Positions 17,130-26,381 of a DNA stretch of 64,000 bases are shown here, piece by piece. The position numbers and the translations under genes were made by a program. Every line of letters starts with the position of its first letter. Position 1 is the first letter of the stretch. The notes below the pieces were generated by a model. The model worked only from the letters and a program-made list of their open reading frames with translations, searched no databases and was not told the DNA's origin. This DNA is from PoT sp049331405 (GTDB taxonomy: Bacteria; Planctomycetota; Planctomycetia; Isosphaerales; Isosphaeraceae), in the NCBI RefSeq assembly GCF_049331405.1, contig NZ_CP186274.1, positions 8,618,001 to 8,682,000 on the forward strand, in the 5' to 3' direction.

Positions 17130-18410
17130 ATGTCCGAGCGCATTGCCACCGAGCGTCCTTCCTACCTCCCGCGAATGTTCTCCGCGCTCGACAATCCGTC
17201 GTATCGCCGGTTCTACATCGGGCAGGGGATCAGCCTGGTCGGCGCCTGGATCCAGGCCGCCGCGGTCAGCTGGATCGTCTTCCAGGACACGAACTCCGAG
17301 CTCTGGCTTGGTATCGTGGCGGCGGCGAGCGTCCTCCCCGGCCTCCTCGTGGGGGTCTTCTCGGGCGCCCTGGCCGACCGCGTCGTGCCGAGGAACATGA
17401 TCCTGCTGATGGAAATTGCCCAGATGATCCTGGCGTTCACCCTGGCGGGGCTCATCGGCTCCGGGGTCGCCGATGTCCGCCTCCTGACGCTGATCCTGGC
17501 CCTGACCCGCGTCTGCGTCGCGTTCGAGATGCCGAGTCGTCAGGTCTTCATGTATCAACTCGTGGGCCGCGAGGAGCTGACCAACGCCATCGCGTTGAAT
17601 TCCGGGCTCTTCAATGCCTCGCGCGTCATCGGACCGGCCCTGGCGGGCATCTTGTTGGCCCGGTTCGACGAGACGGTATGTTTTTTCCTCAACGGCCTCA
17701 GCTACGTGGCCGCCATCATGGCCGTGTTGTCGATACCGAGACGCGTGGTCGTCGAGGCGCCGGCGCCCAGGACCGAGCACCGAGGAGTTCTGGGAGGCTT
17801 CTCATACGCCTGGCAGGATCGTCGCGTCGGCATCCTGTTCCTGGCCATGACGCTGTTCGGGATCATCGGGATGGGCTACGACGCGATGATCCCGGCCTTT
17901 GCGAAGCGGGTCGTCCACACCGACGTCGGCGGTTACGGCGTCTTGCTCTCCAGCAGCGGCGTGGGGGCGACTCTGGGCGCCTTCGCCGTGGCCTGGCTCG
18001 GCGGGTTCCGCCGCAAGGAAAAGCTCCTGGTCGGCGGCCTCCTCCTCTTTGCAGGATCGCTCGCCGCGGCGGCGGCCCTGCCGACGCTCGCGCCGATGAG
18101 TTGGCCTCGCGGAGCTCGAGTCGGCCTGGCGTCGATCTGCCTGTTTGGCATCGGCTTCGGGGCGGTCGTCTTCTACTCGGCCATGCAGATGCTCATCCAG
18201 GTCTCCGTGCCAGACCACCTGAGAGGCCGAGTCATGGGGATCTGGATGATCGCCTTCTCGGGTTCCGTCCCCCTCGGCTCGCTCTGGACGGGGAAGCTCG
18301 CGTCAAGCTGGGGCCTGCCCTCGACCATCGGGCTCTCGGCCGTGCTCTGCGTATTCATGGCGGTCGGCCTCGCCGCCTGGGATCACCGCACGAGACACGC
18401 GCATCCTTAG
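17130..18410 (+). CDS. MFS exporter, EntS-like (MFS_3)
   Basis: 426 residues and about 12 helices. It opens PRMFSALDNPSYRRFYIGQGISLVGAWIQ, the usual MFS_3 start (NPxFRxLWxGQxISxxGxxxQ). Loop 2-3 is GVFSGALADRVVPRNM, and VFYSAMQMLIQVSVPDHLRGRVMGIWMI is the family's late signature. Relatives export siderophores, drugs or peptides. ATG 17130 is preferred because GAAGGA lies 6-11 nt before it; an in-frame ATG at 17106 would add 8 residues and lacks a ribosome site. Probably in one operon with the NCS1-like permease. Confidence 0.88.
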   Translation: MSERIATERPSYLPRMFSALDNPSYRRFYIGQGISLVGAWIQAAAVSWIVFQDTNSELWLGIVAAASVLPGLLVGVFSGALADRVVPRNMILLMEIAQMILAFTLAGLIGSGVADVRLLTLILALTRVCVAFEMPSRQVFMYQLVGREELTNAIALNSGLFNASRVIGPALAGILLARFDETVCFFLNGLSYVAAIMAVLSIPRRVVVEAPAPRTEHRGVLGGFSYAWQDRRVGILFLAMTLFGIIGMGYDAMIPAFAKRVVHTDVGGYGVLLSSSGVGATLGAFAVAWLGGFRRKEKLLVGGLLLFAGSLAAAAALPTLAPMSWPRGARVGLASICLFGIGFGAVVFYSAMQMLIQVSVPDHLRGRVMGIWMIAFSGSVPLGSLWTGKLASSWGLPSTIGLSAVLCVFMAVGLAAWDHRTRHAHP

Positions 18411-18452
18411 CGGCGAACCGTGACCGTCCCTCCGGATGACGAGGACCCTCAA

Positions 18453-19748
18453 TTAACGGGTCAGGCTCGTAATCATGGAAATGTAGGGGAGGAAGACGGC
18501 GAGGATGATGAACAAGACGGCCCCGCCCATCACGACCATCAAGATCGGCTGGACGAGCTGACCCATGTTCTTCACCATGTAGGTGACTTGCTCCTCATAG
18601 TCCTCAGCCAGTTTCTCCAGCGACTCGGGGATCTTGCCCGTGTCCTCCCCCGAACCCACGATCGCGATGACGTCCGGGTAGAAGCAGTTGGCTCGCGACA
18701 GGGCCGTGCTGAGGTCGCCGCCGTCCATCACCGACTTCTTCGCCTTCTTCATGGCGCTTCGGAACGGGTCGAGCCGCATCACATCGGCCGTGAGGTCGAG
18801 CGAAGTCCCGATGTCGACACCGGCCGCCAGGAGTGCGGACAACGTCTGTGCGAAGCGAGTCGTGTCGATCTTTCGAAGCAAAGCTCCGAGGACCGGGACG
18901 TACAGGGCCATCTTGTCGAGGAGCTTCTTCCCGGCCGGAGAGCCATAGACTCTCAGCCCGACGAAGGGGATCGCGACCATGATTGCGGGAACGACGATCC
19001 ACCCGGCCTTGGCCATGAAGTCGCTGAAGCCCATAAGGATTCGGCTGGGCAAGGGCAGGCTCGTCTTCGGGGCCATCTCCCTGAGCATCTGGGCGAACAT
19101 CGGCAGGATCCAGATCGTCATCAGGGCGACGACCCCCGAGGCGACCAGTAGGACCGCGATCGGATAGATCATTGCCGAGCGTGCCTGGCGGATCAGCTTC
19201 TGGCGTCCCTCGTAGTGCTGCCCCATCCGCCGGAGGGTCTCGGGCACGCCGCCGCGGGTCTCGGCGACGCGGATCATGCTCAGGAAGAGCGAGTCGAACG
19301 CGCCCGGCTCCTTCGCGACGACGTCGGCCAGGGTATCCCCCTTGCGGATGCCGAGGGTCATCCGGCCGATCACGGGGCCGAGCGCCGTGCCGTTGAATTG
19401 CTTCTCGAGCCCTTGCAGGGCCTTGATGATGTCCACGCCCGCGCTGAGGTAGGCCGCGAACTGCCTGCAGAACTGCGAGAGCAGCCCCGAGCTGACCTGC
19501 CCGAAGACGATCCGCTCCCACCAGCTCGGCCCGGCGTCCGGCTTGATCCGCTCCGTAACCATGTCGTCGAGGGATCGCCCCTTGGTGGACTTCGAGGCCT
19601 TGAGGCCCGAGCGTTCGGGATCCTTGGGCGGATGGGGGCTCGGTCGCCAAGTCGAGGCCTGGTCGCCGACGCCATACTCGTCGGCATCGGCGGGCCTGGG
19701 GGCCTTAGGCCTCCGGGGCGGACGGGGGTCTTCGGGGTCTCGGCTCAT
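18453..19748 (-). CDS. Type II secretion / type IV pilus inner-membrane protein (GspF/PilC family)
   Basis: 431 residues with a polar N-terminal 75-residue region and two T2SSF repeats (about 95-215 and 295-425). Typical segments are FCRQFAAYLSAGVDIIKALQGLE in repeat one and RFAQTLSALLAAGVDIGTSLDLTADVM in repeat two, each followed by GDTLADVVA- or GGDLSTALS-type loops. Three membrane helices are visible. It stands alone: no GspE ATPase or GspG lies next to it, which is common in planctomycetes, where the three DUF1559 pseudopilins of this window may be its clients. Start ATG 19748 has GGGGAG upstream. Confidence 0.92.
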   Translation of the reverse strand: MSRDPEDPRPPRRPKAPRPADADEYGVGDQASTWRPSPHPPKDPERSGLKASKSTKGRSLDDMVTERIKPDAGPSWWERIVFGQVSSGLLSQFCRQFAAYLSAGVDIIKALQGLEKQFNGTALGPVIGRMTLGIRKGDTLADVVAKEPGAFDSLFLSMIRVAETRGGVPETLRRMGQHYEGRQKLIRQARSAMIYPIAVLLVASGVVALMTIWILPMFAQMLREMAPKTSLPLPSRILMGFSDFMAKAGWIVVPAIMVAIPFVGLRVYGSPAGKKLLDKMALYVPVLGALLRKIDTTRFAQTLSALLAAGVDIGTSLDLTADVMRLDPFRSAMKKAKKSVMDGGDLSTALSRANCFYPDVIAIVGSGEDTGKIPESLEKLAEDYEEQVTYMVKNMGQLVQPILMVVMGGAVLFIILAVFLPYISMITSLTR

Positions 19749-20034
19749 CGCATCCTACTCCCCGGCCCGGCGCATTGCCCCGGCCGCAACATGATGGCGT
19801 TTCTGCGTTTCGAAGATCTGAACTCCTTCCATTATCCGTGCCGACAAAGGGCTTTGCAATCGGGCGAAATCCGCCTTCGAGGTTCCGGACGTCGGGACGA
19901 TCCGGGGACGTCGGATCCGGCAGCCGGCCCATCCCCATGCTTGCCGCGGGTCGAGAGATGTCGTATGAACGACGGTCCGAACGCAAGGGCCGCGCGACGG
20001 CCAGGGGAGATCGGGCGATCTTGAGGGGAGACGG

Positions 20035-21330
20035 ATGTCGCAAATCGAAGTGGAAAACCTGGCCGGGGCCGACGAGCCGGAGAGCCGACCGGGGGGGATC
20101 CCCCTCTACATCTGGGTGATCGGGGCGGTGATCCTCGCCATCCCCGTCGGGTCTTACTTTGGTGATTCGATCGCCCGCATCGACATCCTGCCCAAACTGA
20201 TCATCAGGGCCCTCAACGCCCTGGCCGCGCCGCTCGTGGTGCTCGCGATCCTGAGTGCGGTGGTCTCCAACGACATCCGGGGCCGACAGGGCTTCTTGAT
20301 GATGGTCTACTACCTCATCAACACCCTCGTCGCGATGGGGTTCGGCCTCCTGCTCTCGAACCTCATCGCTCCCGGTCAGGGCGCTCAGCTCGTAGACCTG
20401 GCCAACCCTCCCACGCCCCCGCCCAAGAAAGAGGTGGTGGACCTCCTGATCGAGCTGGTCCCCAAGAGCGTCGGCGAGGCCTTCGCGACGAACAACCTGG
20501 CCCAGCTCGTCCTGCTCACGCTCGCCCTCTCGATCGGCCTCGTGAAGATCCGCAACGAGCAGCAGGCCCGGGGCGAAACGACATACAAGGGGGTCGTCGA
20601 CCTCCTGAACCTCGGCTTCGAGTTGCTCATGCGGGTGCTGCTCTGGGTCGTGGCCCTCGTGCCGTTCGCGGTCTTCGGCGTGGTGGCGTCGAGCGTCGGG
20701 CAGAAGGAAGGGATCCAGGTCTTCAAGTCGCTCATCTGGCTGATCGTCGTCGTGCTAGGAGGGCTGACGTGCCAGGTCACATGGTATCTCGTGGTGATGG
20801 CCGTCTTCGGGGGGATGTCGCCGCTCCGGTTCCTGCGCGGGGCCTCCAACGTGATGGCCAGCACGTTCAGCACGGCGAGCACCGCCGCGACGATGCCCAT
20901 CACGCTCAACGCCCTCACCAATAAACTCGGGGTCTCGAGGGAGTCGAGCCAGCTCGCCGCTTGCGTCGGCACGAACTTCAATAACGACGGCACCGCGCTC
21001 TATCAGGCCACCGCCGTCCTGTTCATGGCCCAGGCGCTCGGGTTCAACCTCTCGACGATCGACCAGCTCATCATCGTCGTGACCACCCTCGTCGCCAGCG
21101 TCGGAGCGGGGGGGATACCGTCGGGCAGCTTCGTGACGCTCCCCTTGATCTTCGCGGCCGTCGGCCTGCCGGCCGACAAGATCCCGGTCCTGCTCACGAT
21201 CGACTGGTTCCTCGACCGCTGCCGGACGACCTCGAACGTGCTCGGCGACATGACCGTCGCCGTGCTTCTCGACCGCACGGCGACGTCGAAGCCCGTCCCC
21301 AAGGCGGAGAGCCTCGAGACGTTCGCATAA
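20035..21330 (+). CDS. Dicarboxylate/amino acid:cation symporter (DAACS, GltP/GltPh family)
   Basis: 431 residues with the elevator-type glutamate transporter plan. Hairpin 1 has STASTAATMP (279-288) where classical members have SSSAATLP. Helix 7 has NFNNDGTALYQ with NNDGT at 316-320 instead of NMDGT, so the conserved Met is Asn. Hairpin 2 has SVGAGGIPSGSFVTLP, and helix 8 has LLTIDWFLDRCRTTSNVLGD, with the substrate-binding Asp and Arg-region present. The altered Na+/substrate motif suggests a different substrate or coupling. GAGGGGAG precedes the ATG by 6 nt. Its stop is only 8 bp from that of the convergent lipase gene. Confidence 0.9.
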   Translation: MSQIEVENLAGADEPESRPGGIPLYIWVIGAVILAIPVGSYFGDSIARIDILPKLIIRALNALAAPLVVLAILSAVVSNDIRGRQGFLMMVYYLINTLVAMGFGLLLSNLIAPGQGAQLVDLANPPTPPPKKEVVDLLIELVPKSVGEAFATNNLAQLVLLTLALSIGLVKIRNEQQARGETTYKGVVDLLNLGFELLMRVLLWVVALVPFAVFGVVASSVGQKEGIQVFKSLIWLIVVVLGGLTCQVTWYLVVMAVFGGMSPLRFLRGASNVMASTFSTASTAATMPITLNALTNKLGVSRESSQLAACVGTNFNNDGTALYQATAVLFMAQALGFNLSTIDQLIIVVTTLVASVGAGGIPSGSFVTLPLIFAAVGLPADKIPVLLTIDWFLDRCRTTSNVLGDMTVAVLLDRTATSKPVPKAESLETFA

Positions 21331-21338
21331 GGCGAGGC

Positions 21339-22139
21339 TCAGGCCTCGACGACGACCGGGATCCTGCCTTCGACGGCCTCGCTCTCGCCGAACCCGTGGT
21401 TCACGAGGTTCTCGAGGATCGACCCGTAAAGCTCGAAGGCCGGGGGAGGCTGGAATTCGGGGGCGAACCAGTTGACCTGCCGGAGGTGGTCGAGGTGCGA
21501 CACCGGCAGGTTCGTCCCGAAGGCGAGCGCCGAGTCGACCGCGACGAGTCCGTCGTTGGGGCCTTCGAGCTCATAGAGGGCGTCGTGGATCCGCCGGAGG
21601 GGCCAGCAGACGTCTTCCGAGTTCGGCGCCCCCGCGACGCTGAAGCAGGGGAGGTCTCTCGGGGCCGGTGCGTGGCGGTGGAAGGCCCGCGCGGCCCTGC
21701 GGGTGACGTCGACGAACCCGCGGTGATCCACGCCCAGCGACGTCAACTGGCGGTAGATCCGGCCGAACCGGATCTTGGCGAAGTCGGCGATCGCCGAGCC
21801 GAGGTGGGGCGTGCCGATCGTCGTGATGCTCAAGACATGCTTGCGCCAGGAGCTGTCGGTCAGCAACCAGCGGGCATCGAGCCCTCCGGAACTGTGGCCG
21901 ATGATGTGCACCGGCTCGTCGCCGAAGGCGGACTCGATCGATTCCGCCAGGCTCCTGGCCCGGAAATCCATCCCGGCAATGGGGGGCACCTTCGTGACGA
22001 GCACCCGATTTCCCGCCGCGGCGAGGAACTCGGGGATCTCACGGAAGTAGGTCGTCAGCCTCACCGGCCCGAAGCCGATCTGCTTGAAGCCGAAGAGCCC
22101 GTGTGCCAGGACTACCGGAGCCTTCAACAAGGGGGACAT
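21339..22139 (-). CDS. Triacylglycerol lipase-like alpha/beta hydrolase
   Basis: 266 residues. VVLAHGLFGFKQIGFG at 9-24 is the lipase oxyanion loop, GHSSGG at 81-86 gives the nucleophile Ser83 followed by LDARWLL, and TTIGTPHLGSAIAD at 106-119 is typical of bacterial class I lipases. A later Asp (GPNDGLVAVDSA) and His (VSHLDHLRQVNW) supply the rest of the triad. No signal peptide is evident, so it may act inside the cell or on internal lipid. Start ATG 22139. Confidence 0.87.
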   Translation of the reverse strand: MSPLLKAPVVLAHGLFGFKQIGFGPVRLTTYFREIPEFLAAAGNRVLVTKVPPIAGMDFRARSLAESIESAFGDEPVHIIGHSSGGLDARWLLTDSSWRKHVLSITTIGTPHLGSAIADFAKIRFGRIYRQLTSLGVDHRGFVDVTRRAARAFHRHAPAPRDLPCFSVAGAPNSEDVCWPLRRIHDALYELEGPNDGLVAVDSALAFGTNLPVSHLDHLRQVNWFAPEFQPPPAFELYGSILENLVNHGFGESEAVEGRIPVVVEA

Positions 22140-22279
22140 TGGGGAGCCGATCGTAAGGTGCCTCCCGAGCTTCCGGCGCGGGCCGACGCCTTGGACAAGG
22201 GTTTCATCACCGTCCTTAGTGCTTCCGACTTAAGAGAATTATAGCGAATGGCCGCCCCCTATGACGATAAAGCGGGCTC

Positions 22280-23500
22280 CTACCCGCGATTCCTCGCCGG
22301 CTCCAACGACCCAACCGCGCCAGGCGTTAAAATGCGTCGATAGAGGGCGAGATAGCGGTCGATCACGACCGGCAACGCGAACTCGCGCTCGATGAGCCCT
22401 CGGGCCGACTCCCCGAGCTGTCGCTTCAAATCCGGCTGGGTCAGGACCTCGATCAGGGTCCGAGCCCAGCCTTCCGGATCGTTCGACGGAACGAGCCTGC
22501 CGACGCCATTTTCGAGCAGGTCGGAGTTTCCGCCGATGTCGGTCGCGACGCAGGGCAAGCCGGTCGCCATGGCCTCGAGCAACGAATTACTCATGCCCTC
22601 CGCGACACTCGGCAGAACGAAGACATCGGCCGCACGCAGGATCTCGGCCGGGTTCGCGACGGCTCCGGTGAACTGCACCCGATCCTCGATCTTCAGGGCT
22701 TTCGCCCGCTCGGCGAGCCGGTGACGTTCGGGCCCATGCCCGACGAGGATCAGGTTCGCCCCCGTGGCATGGCTGACCCTGGGCCAGGCGTCGAGCAGCA
22801 GGTCGAGATTCTTCTGCGGGTGGAGTCGGCCGGTGAAGACGACCCGGGGACGGGGCAGCAAGTCGCCGTCATACTGGCTCGGGCCCGGACGATACAACTC
22901 CGCGTCGACGCCGCTGGCGAGGAGCGTCATCTTGTCCGCCGGAACGCCGAGGGCCCTCCACTGATCCTGGATGTCGGCGGAGATCGCCACGAAGGCGGAG
23001 TTGCGGAGGATCAACCGGCGGAGGATCGCCGAGCCCCGGGTCCGGAGCAGTTCGTCGGCCTCGCCGTAGTATCCCGAGCTGGCCGGCTGGACGAGGGTCG
23101 GGGCCCCCCGGAGGAAAGGCCTGGCCAGGCCCGTCGCGACGGCCTCCCAGAGCCCTTGATGGGTGTGGACGATGTCATACTGCGGTCGAAGTCGGATCAA
23201 GGACCGCACCACGCCCGAGACGAACGTCGGCGCGAAGAGCGGTCCACGTTTCGACGACTTCACCCAGCGATGGACCTGGATCCCCTGGACCACCTCATCG
23301 CGTGGAAGTCCATCGACCGCATGGGTGACGACGTGGACGGTGTGTCCTCGACGGCAGAGCTCGACTCCTTGTGCCAGGGCCTGGCGTTCCGCGCCGCTCT
23401 CGAGCGGGTGGAAGTAGCTGACCACGTAGCAAACGCGAACCGGGGTGGATTCCGCCATGTTGGGCCGCGTAGCCTGAGAAAGGTGTTGGACGGAAGACAT
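22280..23500 (-). CDS. Glycosyltransferase family 4
   Basis: 406 residues with a GT-B fold. The N-terminal acceptor domain opens RVCYVVSYFHPLESGAERQ, and the C-terminal donor domain has VFTGRLHPQKNLDLLLDAW and the EX7E motif in AEGMSNSLLEAMATGLPCVA. It uses a nucleotide sugar to extend a glycan or glycolipid; acceptor unknown. Longer frames extend upstream, but the terminator of the preceding gene (23554-23595) lies inside them, so the start must be downstream of it. ATG 23500 is chosen and ATG 23458 (MAESTPVRV) is the alternative. Confidence 0.88.
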   Translation of the reverse strand: MSSVQHLSQATRPNMAESTPVRVCYVVSYFHPLESGAERQALAQGVELCRRGHTVHVVTHAVDGLPRDEVVQGIQVHRWVKSSKRGPLFAPTFVSGVVRSLIRLRPQYDIVHTHQGLWEAVATGLARPFLRGAPTLVQPASSGYYGEADELLRTRGSAILRRLILRNSAFVAISADIQDQWRALGVPADKMTLLASGVDAELYRPGPSQYDGDLLPRPRVVFTGRLHPQKNLDLLLDAWPRVSHATGANLILVGHGPERHRLAERAKALKIEDRVQFTGAVANPAEILRAADVFVLPSVAEGMSNSLLEAMATGLPCVATDIGGNSDLLENGVGRLVPSNDPEGWARTLIEVLTQPDLKRQLGESARGLIEREFALPVVIDRYLALYRRILTPGAVGSLEPARNRG

Positions 23501-23553
23501 GATCACGACTCGCCATTGAGCCGATCTGGCTCGAGGCGTCATCGCCGTCGGGC

Positions 23554-23595
23554 CAAAAAGAAAACCCGGGCCCCCCGAACGGGAGGCTCCGGGCT
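23554..23595 (-). terminator. Rho-independent terminator of the TSYV-repeat gene
   Basis: On the minus strand a GC-rich stem (CCCGGAGCCTCCCG / CGGGGGGCCCGGG) is followed directly by TTTTCTTTTT. It lies 25 nt after the stop of the gene at 23620-24987. Confidence 0.85.
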
Positions 23596-23619
23596 TCATC
23601 ATATCATCAAACCGGGCGA

Positions 23620-24987
23620 TCAGCGCTTGATGGTCAAGGTCGGGATATCCCGGCCCTGGTCATCGACGATCGAGCCGTTGCTGATCGTCAATTCGCTGAC
23701 GGCATAGACGCGGCCGCTGGGCATCGTGACCTTGACGGTCCAGTCGCCGTCGGGGAGACGCACGGCGTACTGCCCGAGGTTATTGGTCGTGACGACGCGG
23801 TCGGAGAAGGCCCGGGCGCGGTTCGAGATGATCACGCGAACCCCTTCCTCGGCCTCATTCGAGTCGCTGTCGACGACGACCCCTTCGAGCATGCTCTGGC
23901 TGGTCCGGCCAATCTGCGAGTAGATCGGGCGGCTCACCACCCGACGGGTGTCGCGGGGCATCCGATAGACCTGCTCCTTGGGTGCCTCCTTGGGATCGGC
24001 GGGCACGTCAGCCGGGCCGAGCGGCGGCGGGATGTTGAGCCCACCGTCGTTCGCCTTGCCCGGGGCCGGGGCGGGCGCCGCGGGAGTGGCGCCACCAGCA
24101 TTAGCAGGCTTGGCCGTGCTCTTCTCTTCGGGTTCGAGTTCATCCTTGCCGCCACCGACCGGAGCCGACGGGAACGGCACCGATCCAACCTCGTCCTGCC
24201 GGGGATCAGCCTTTCGCTTGGAAGGAGCCGCCGGAGGCGTGGTGTCTTCCAGCGGGGGTTCGTTCGCCGAAGGGGTGCTCTCGACGGTCGGGGCAGGGGC
24301 CTTCGCCCGGGCGGGAGCGGCCGCCCTGGGGCGAACGGTGGTCACCGGCGCGTCGACGGTGGCGACGTCGGTCATCGTGCCGCAGTCGGCCGAGGTCGTC
24401 GCCCTCGCCACGGTGGCGACGGGGAAGTCATAGATGGTCGGATAGACGCTCGTCGTGGGCACATAGGTGGTCGGCACGTACGTCGTCGGCACGACATACG
24501 ACGAGGGGACGTAGTAGCTGGCCGAGGTGGCGACGTAGGTCCGTCGACCGAACAGGCGGTTGAGCAAGCCTGGGCGACGCGCGTAGTAGCCGGTCGTGTA
24601 GAGCGGCGAGACATACGAGGTCGGCGTGAGCGAGTAGCTGGGCAGGTCGTAAGCCGTGGTGTATGCCGTCGGCAAGAGGTACGACGTCTCAGCGTAGGTC
24701 GTGGGGGTGTAATAAGCGGCCGTCGGATAGACGTACCTCGTCGGCACGACCGCCGCAGACTCCACCACATACGAAGTCGGGACGTACGAGGTCGAGACGT
24801 AGGACGTGGGGACGTACGACGTCTCCACATACGACGTCGGGACGACGTACGACGTGGGGACCCCGAGCACAGTCTCGGAGTAGACCGCCCCCGACCGCCC
24901 CCAGTTCGCGTAAACGTGCGTCCCTGAAGGGAGGAAGCCCAAGCAAAGTGCAGAGACCAATCCGGCTCGGATCCATGGCGACTTCAT
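23620..24987 (-). CDS. Secreted Tyr-rich TSYV-repeat protein with C-terminal carboxypeptidase-regulatory-like domain
   Basis: 455 residues. A signal peptide (MKSPWIRAGLVSALCLGFLP, cleavage near THVYA) is followed by about 160 residues of short degenerate repeats around PTSYV, ETSYV, STSYV and PTTYV, interrupted by ARRPGLLNRLFGRR. A long Ala/Pro/Glu-rich linker (about 215-350) comes next. The last 90 residues (VVVDSDSNEAEEGVRVIISN to IPTLTIKR) look like a beta-sandwich of the carboxypeptidase-regulatory type, common in envelope proteins. Probably a cell-surface or wall protein. Tyr-rich repeats could cross-link or form an extended layer, which is inference. It has its own promoter-like site and a strong terminator, so it is a single-gene unit. 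Confidence 0.85.
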   Translation of the reverse strand: MKSPWIRAGLVSALCLGFLPSGTHVYANWGRSGAVYSETVLGVPTSYVVPTSYVETSYVPTSYVSTSYVPTSYVVESAAVVPTRYVYPTAAYYTPTTYAETSYLLPTAYTTAYDLPSYSLTPTSYVSPLYTTGYYARRPGLLNRLFGRRTYVATSASYYVPSSYVVPTTYVPTTYVPTTSVYPTIYDFPVATVARATTSADCGTMTDVATVDAPVTTVRPRAAAPARAKAPAPTVESTPSANEPPLEDTTPPAAPSKRKADPRQDEVGSVPFPSAPVGGGKDELEPEEKSTAKPANAGGATPAAPAPAPGKANDGGLNIPPPLGPADVPADPKEAPKEQVYRMPRDTRRVVSRPIYSQIGRTSQSMLEGVVVDSDSNEAEEGVRVIISNRARAFSDRVVTTNNLGQYAVRLPDGDWTVKVTMPSGRVYAVSELTISNGSIVDDQGRDIPTLTIKR

Positions 24988-25071
24988 GAGAGTAGCTCCT
25001 GGCTGGTACCAAGAAGGCGGACTTCCTTGCCTTCAGCATCCGAACTTGAGAAAAAGAATCCAAACAATCCT

Positions 25072-25100
25072 AGAATAGCAGCGCCTGACCGCGAAACCAA
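25072..25100 (-). promoter_or_regulatory. Possible sigma-70-type promoter of the TSYV-repeat gene
   Basis: On the minus strand TTGGTT and TATTCT are separated by exactly 17 bases, about 80 nt before the ATG at 24987, inside a locally AT-rich stretch. The match is partial. Confidence 0.35.
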
Positions 25101-25194
25101 TAATTTGCGTGGATTCGGAAGATTTGGGAAGATCGTGAAGGACCAACTTGCGGTCGCAAAAGACGTTGCGGCCTGAGCGAGAGAGATGACGAGA

Positions 25195-25479
25195 ATGAGC
25201 CAGACGCGCGACGCCTCGGAAGTGCTGAACCGCGACTTCCTCGAGACGAGATGCCGGATCCTCGACATAGCCGCCGCCCTCGACCGCCACGACAGGGCCA
25301 CGAATCGCCCCGGCGAAGCCCCTGACCGTCGCCTGGCCCAGGTGCGCCAGGCCCTAGAGGCCCTCCTCGAACCCGGCCCCGGCCGCGCCGAGACCATCCA
25401 ACGAATCTTCTCCCTCGACTACGATTCCGACTGGCGAGGAAGATTCGAACTCCCGGCCGATAAAGCACACTCCAAGTAG
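25195..25479 (+). CDS. Small conserved hypothetical protein
   Basis: 94 residues, helical and charged, no membrane segment: FLETRCRILDIAAALDRHD, then RRLAQVRQALEALLE and RAETIQRIFSLDYDSDW. The codon use and the IFSLxYDxDW ending suggest a real protein of a type I have seen only as a hypothetical in planctomycetes. ATG 25195 is chosen, with an in-frame ATG at 25186 as alternative. GAGAGA lies just upstream. It is transcribed away from the TSYV-repeat gene. Confidence 0.7.
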   Translation: MSQTRDASEVLNRDFLETRCRILDIAAALDRHDRATNRPGEAPDRRLAQVRQALEALLEPGPGRAETIQRIFSLDYDSDWRGRFELPADKAHSK

Positions 25480-25590
25480 GGTTGTAGTGATTTTGTCGGT
25501 TATGCAATTACGACAATCTATGCCGTCTTCCGTCGGCAACTACACGGGTCCGATTATCACATTCGCAACCTCAAGACCCGGTGGAAGTTA

Positions 25591-25611
25591 AGGAGCCGCA
25601 TCGCGGCTCCT
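25591..25611. terminator. Perfect 9-bp hairpin in a gene-poor stretch
   Basis: AGGAGCCGC / GCGGCTCCT with a 3-base loop, about 110 nt after the small hypothetical gene. No T run follows, so the terminator role is only likely. The rest of 25480-25765 shows nothing else. Confidence 0.45.
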
Positions 25612-25765
25612 CTCCCACGATTGCGAGACAATCGCTCATCGAATTGCAGCACAATTGTCGCGAAATTCGTGCCAGCCAGGCTCACATACGGCCTCTTCTT
25701 GAAACGATCCGACGCCCCTGGAACCCAAGGCAACCCACGTCGGCACCTGCAAACGGAGCGAGAAC

Positions 25766-26182
25766 GTGAAGAAGCTGTCCGAGACCGAGGATTCTCCTGA
25801 TTCGGACCGACTTCTCAAACGACGCCGGGTGGGATGACCTCTGCGCCAAACTCGCGAAGCCCCATGAAGATGGGTTCAAGTCCATCTCGCCTGCATCCAC
25901 GCCCCTGCGTACGCAGGACTGACGATCGAACAGCCCCTGAAGCTGACCGTTGGGGATGAGAATTGCACCTTCGCGTTCATCGCCGATCAGGCGACGTACA
26001 GCGACGCCAAACGCCCGATCTTCGTCGTAGACCTTGATGTTGAGCCGGGGCAAAGCTTCCGCGTCATCACGCGCGAGCTGTGGGGCATCGAGAACAACCT
26101 CTCCAACGCGAACATGGACTACGACGACTACGCCGAGGCTGTCGAAGAGGACGGAGTCTTCCGAGGTTTTCCGCAGGACTGA
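25766..26182 (+). pseudogene. DUF6924-like gene with two frameshifts
   Basis: Reading from GTG 25766 gives KKLSETEDS. The frame then shifts at about 25791, giving ILLIRTDFSNDAGWDDLCAKL, and shifts back between about 25880 and 25895, giving HAPAYAGLTIEQ, CTFAFIADQATYSDA, RPIFVVDLD and FRVITRELWGIENNLSNAN, ending FRGFPQD and TGA at 26180. The assembled protein of about 138 residues has the order and landmarks of DUF6924 proteins (LxRTDFSDxAxWxxL, VVDL, WGVENNLSxANMDFxDFA). Both shifts are single-base changes that restore frame overall, so either the gene has decayed or there are two sequencing errors. Confidence 0.75.
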
Positions 26183-26381
26183 GGTGATAAGAATCGGCCA
26201 TCCGTGTGGACCTCGTTCCGGGACGGATGGTTTCCGGCCGCGGCTTGTTGCAGTATCTTAGGAGATGGGAGTACCTCGCCGGACTTCCTCGAATTCCGGC
26301 GACGATACCCGACCATCAATCGCCGGGCCGGAATCCACCCACAAGGCACTCCGCCGACCTGGGGCTAAGGAGGCAGACGAC

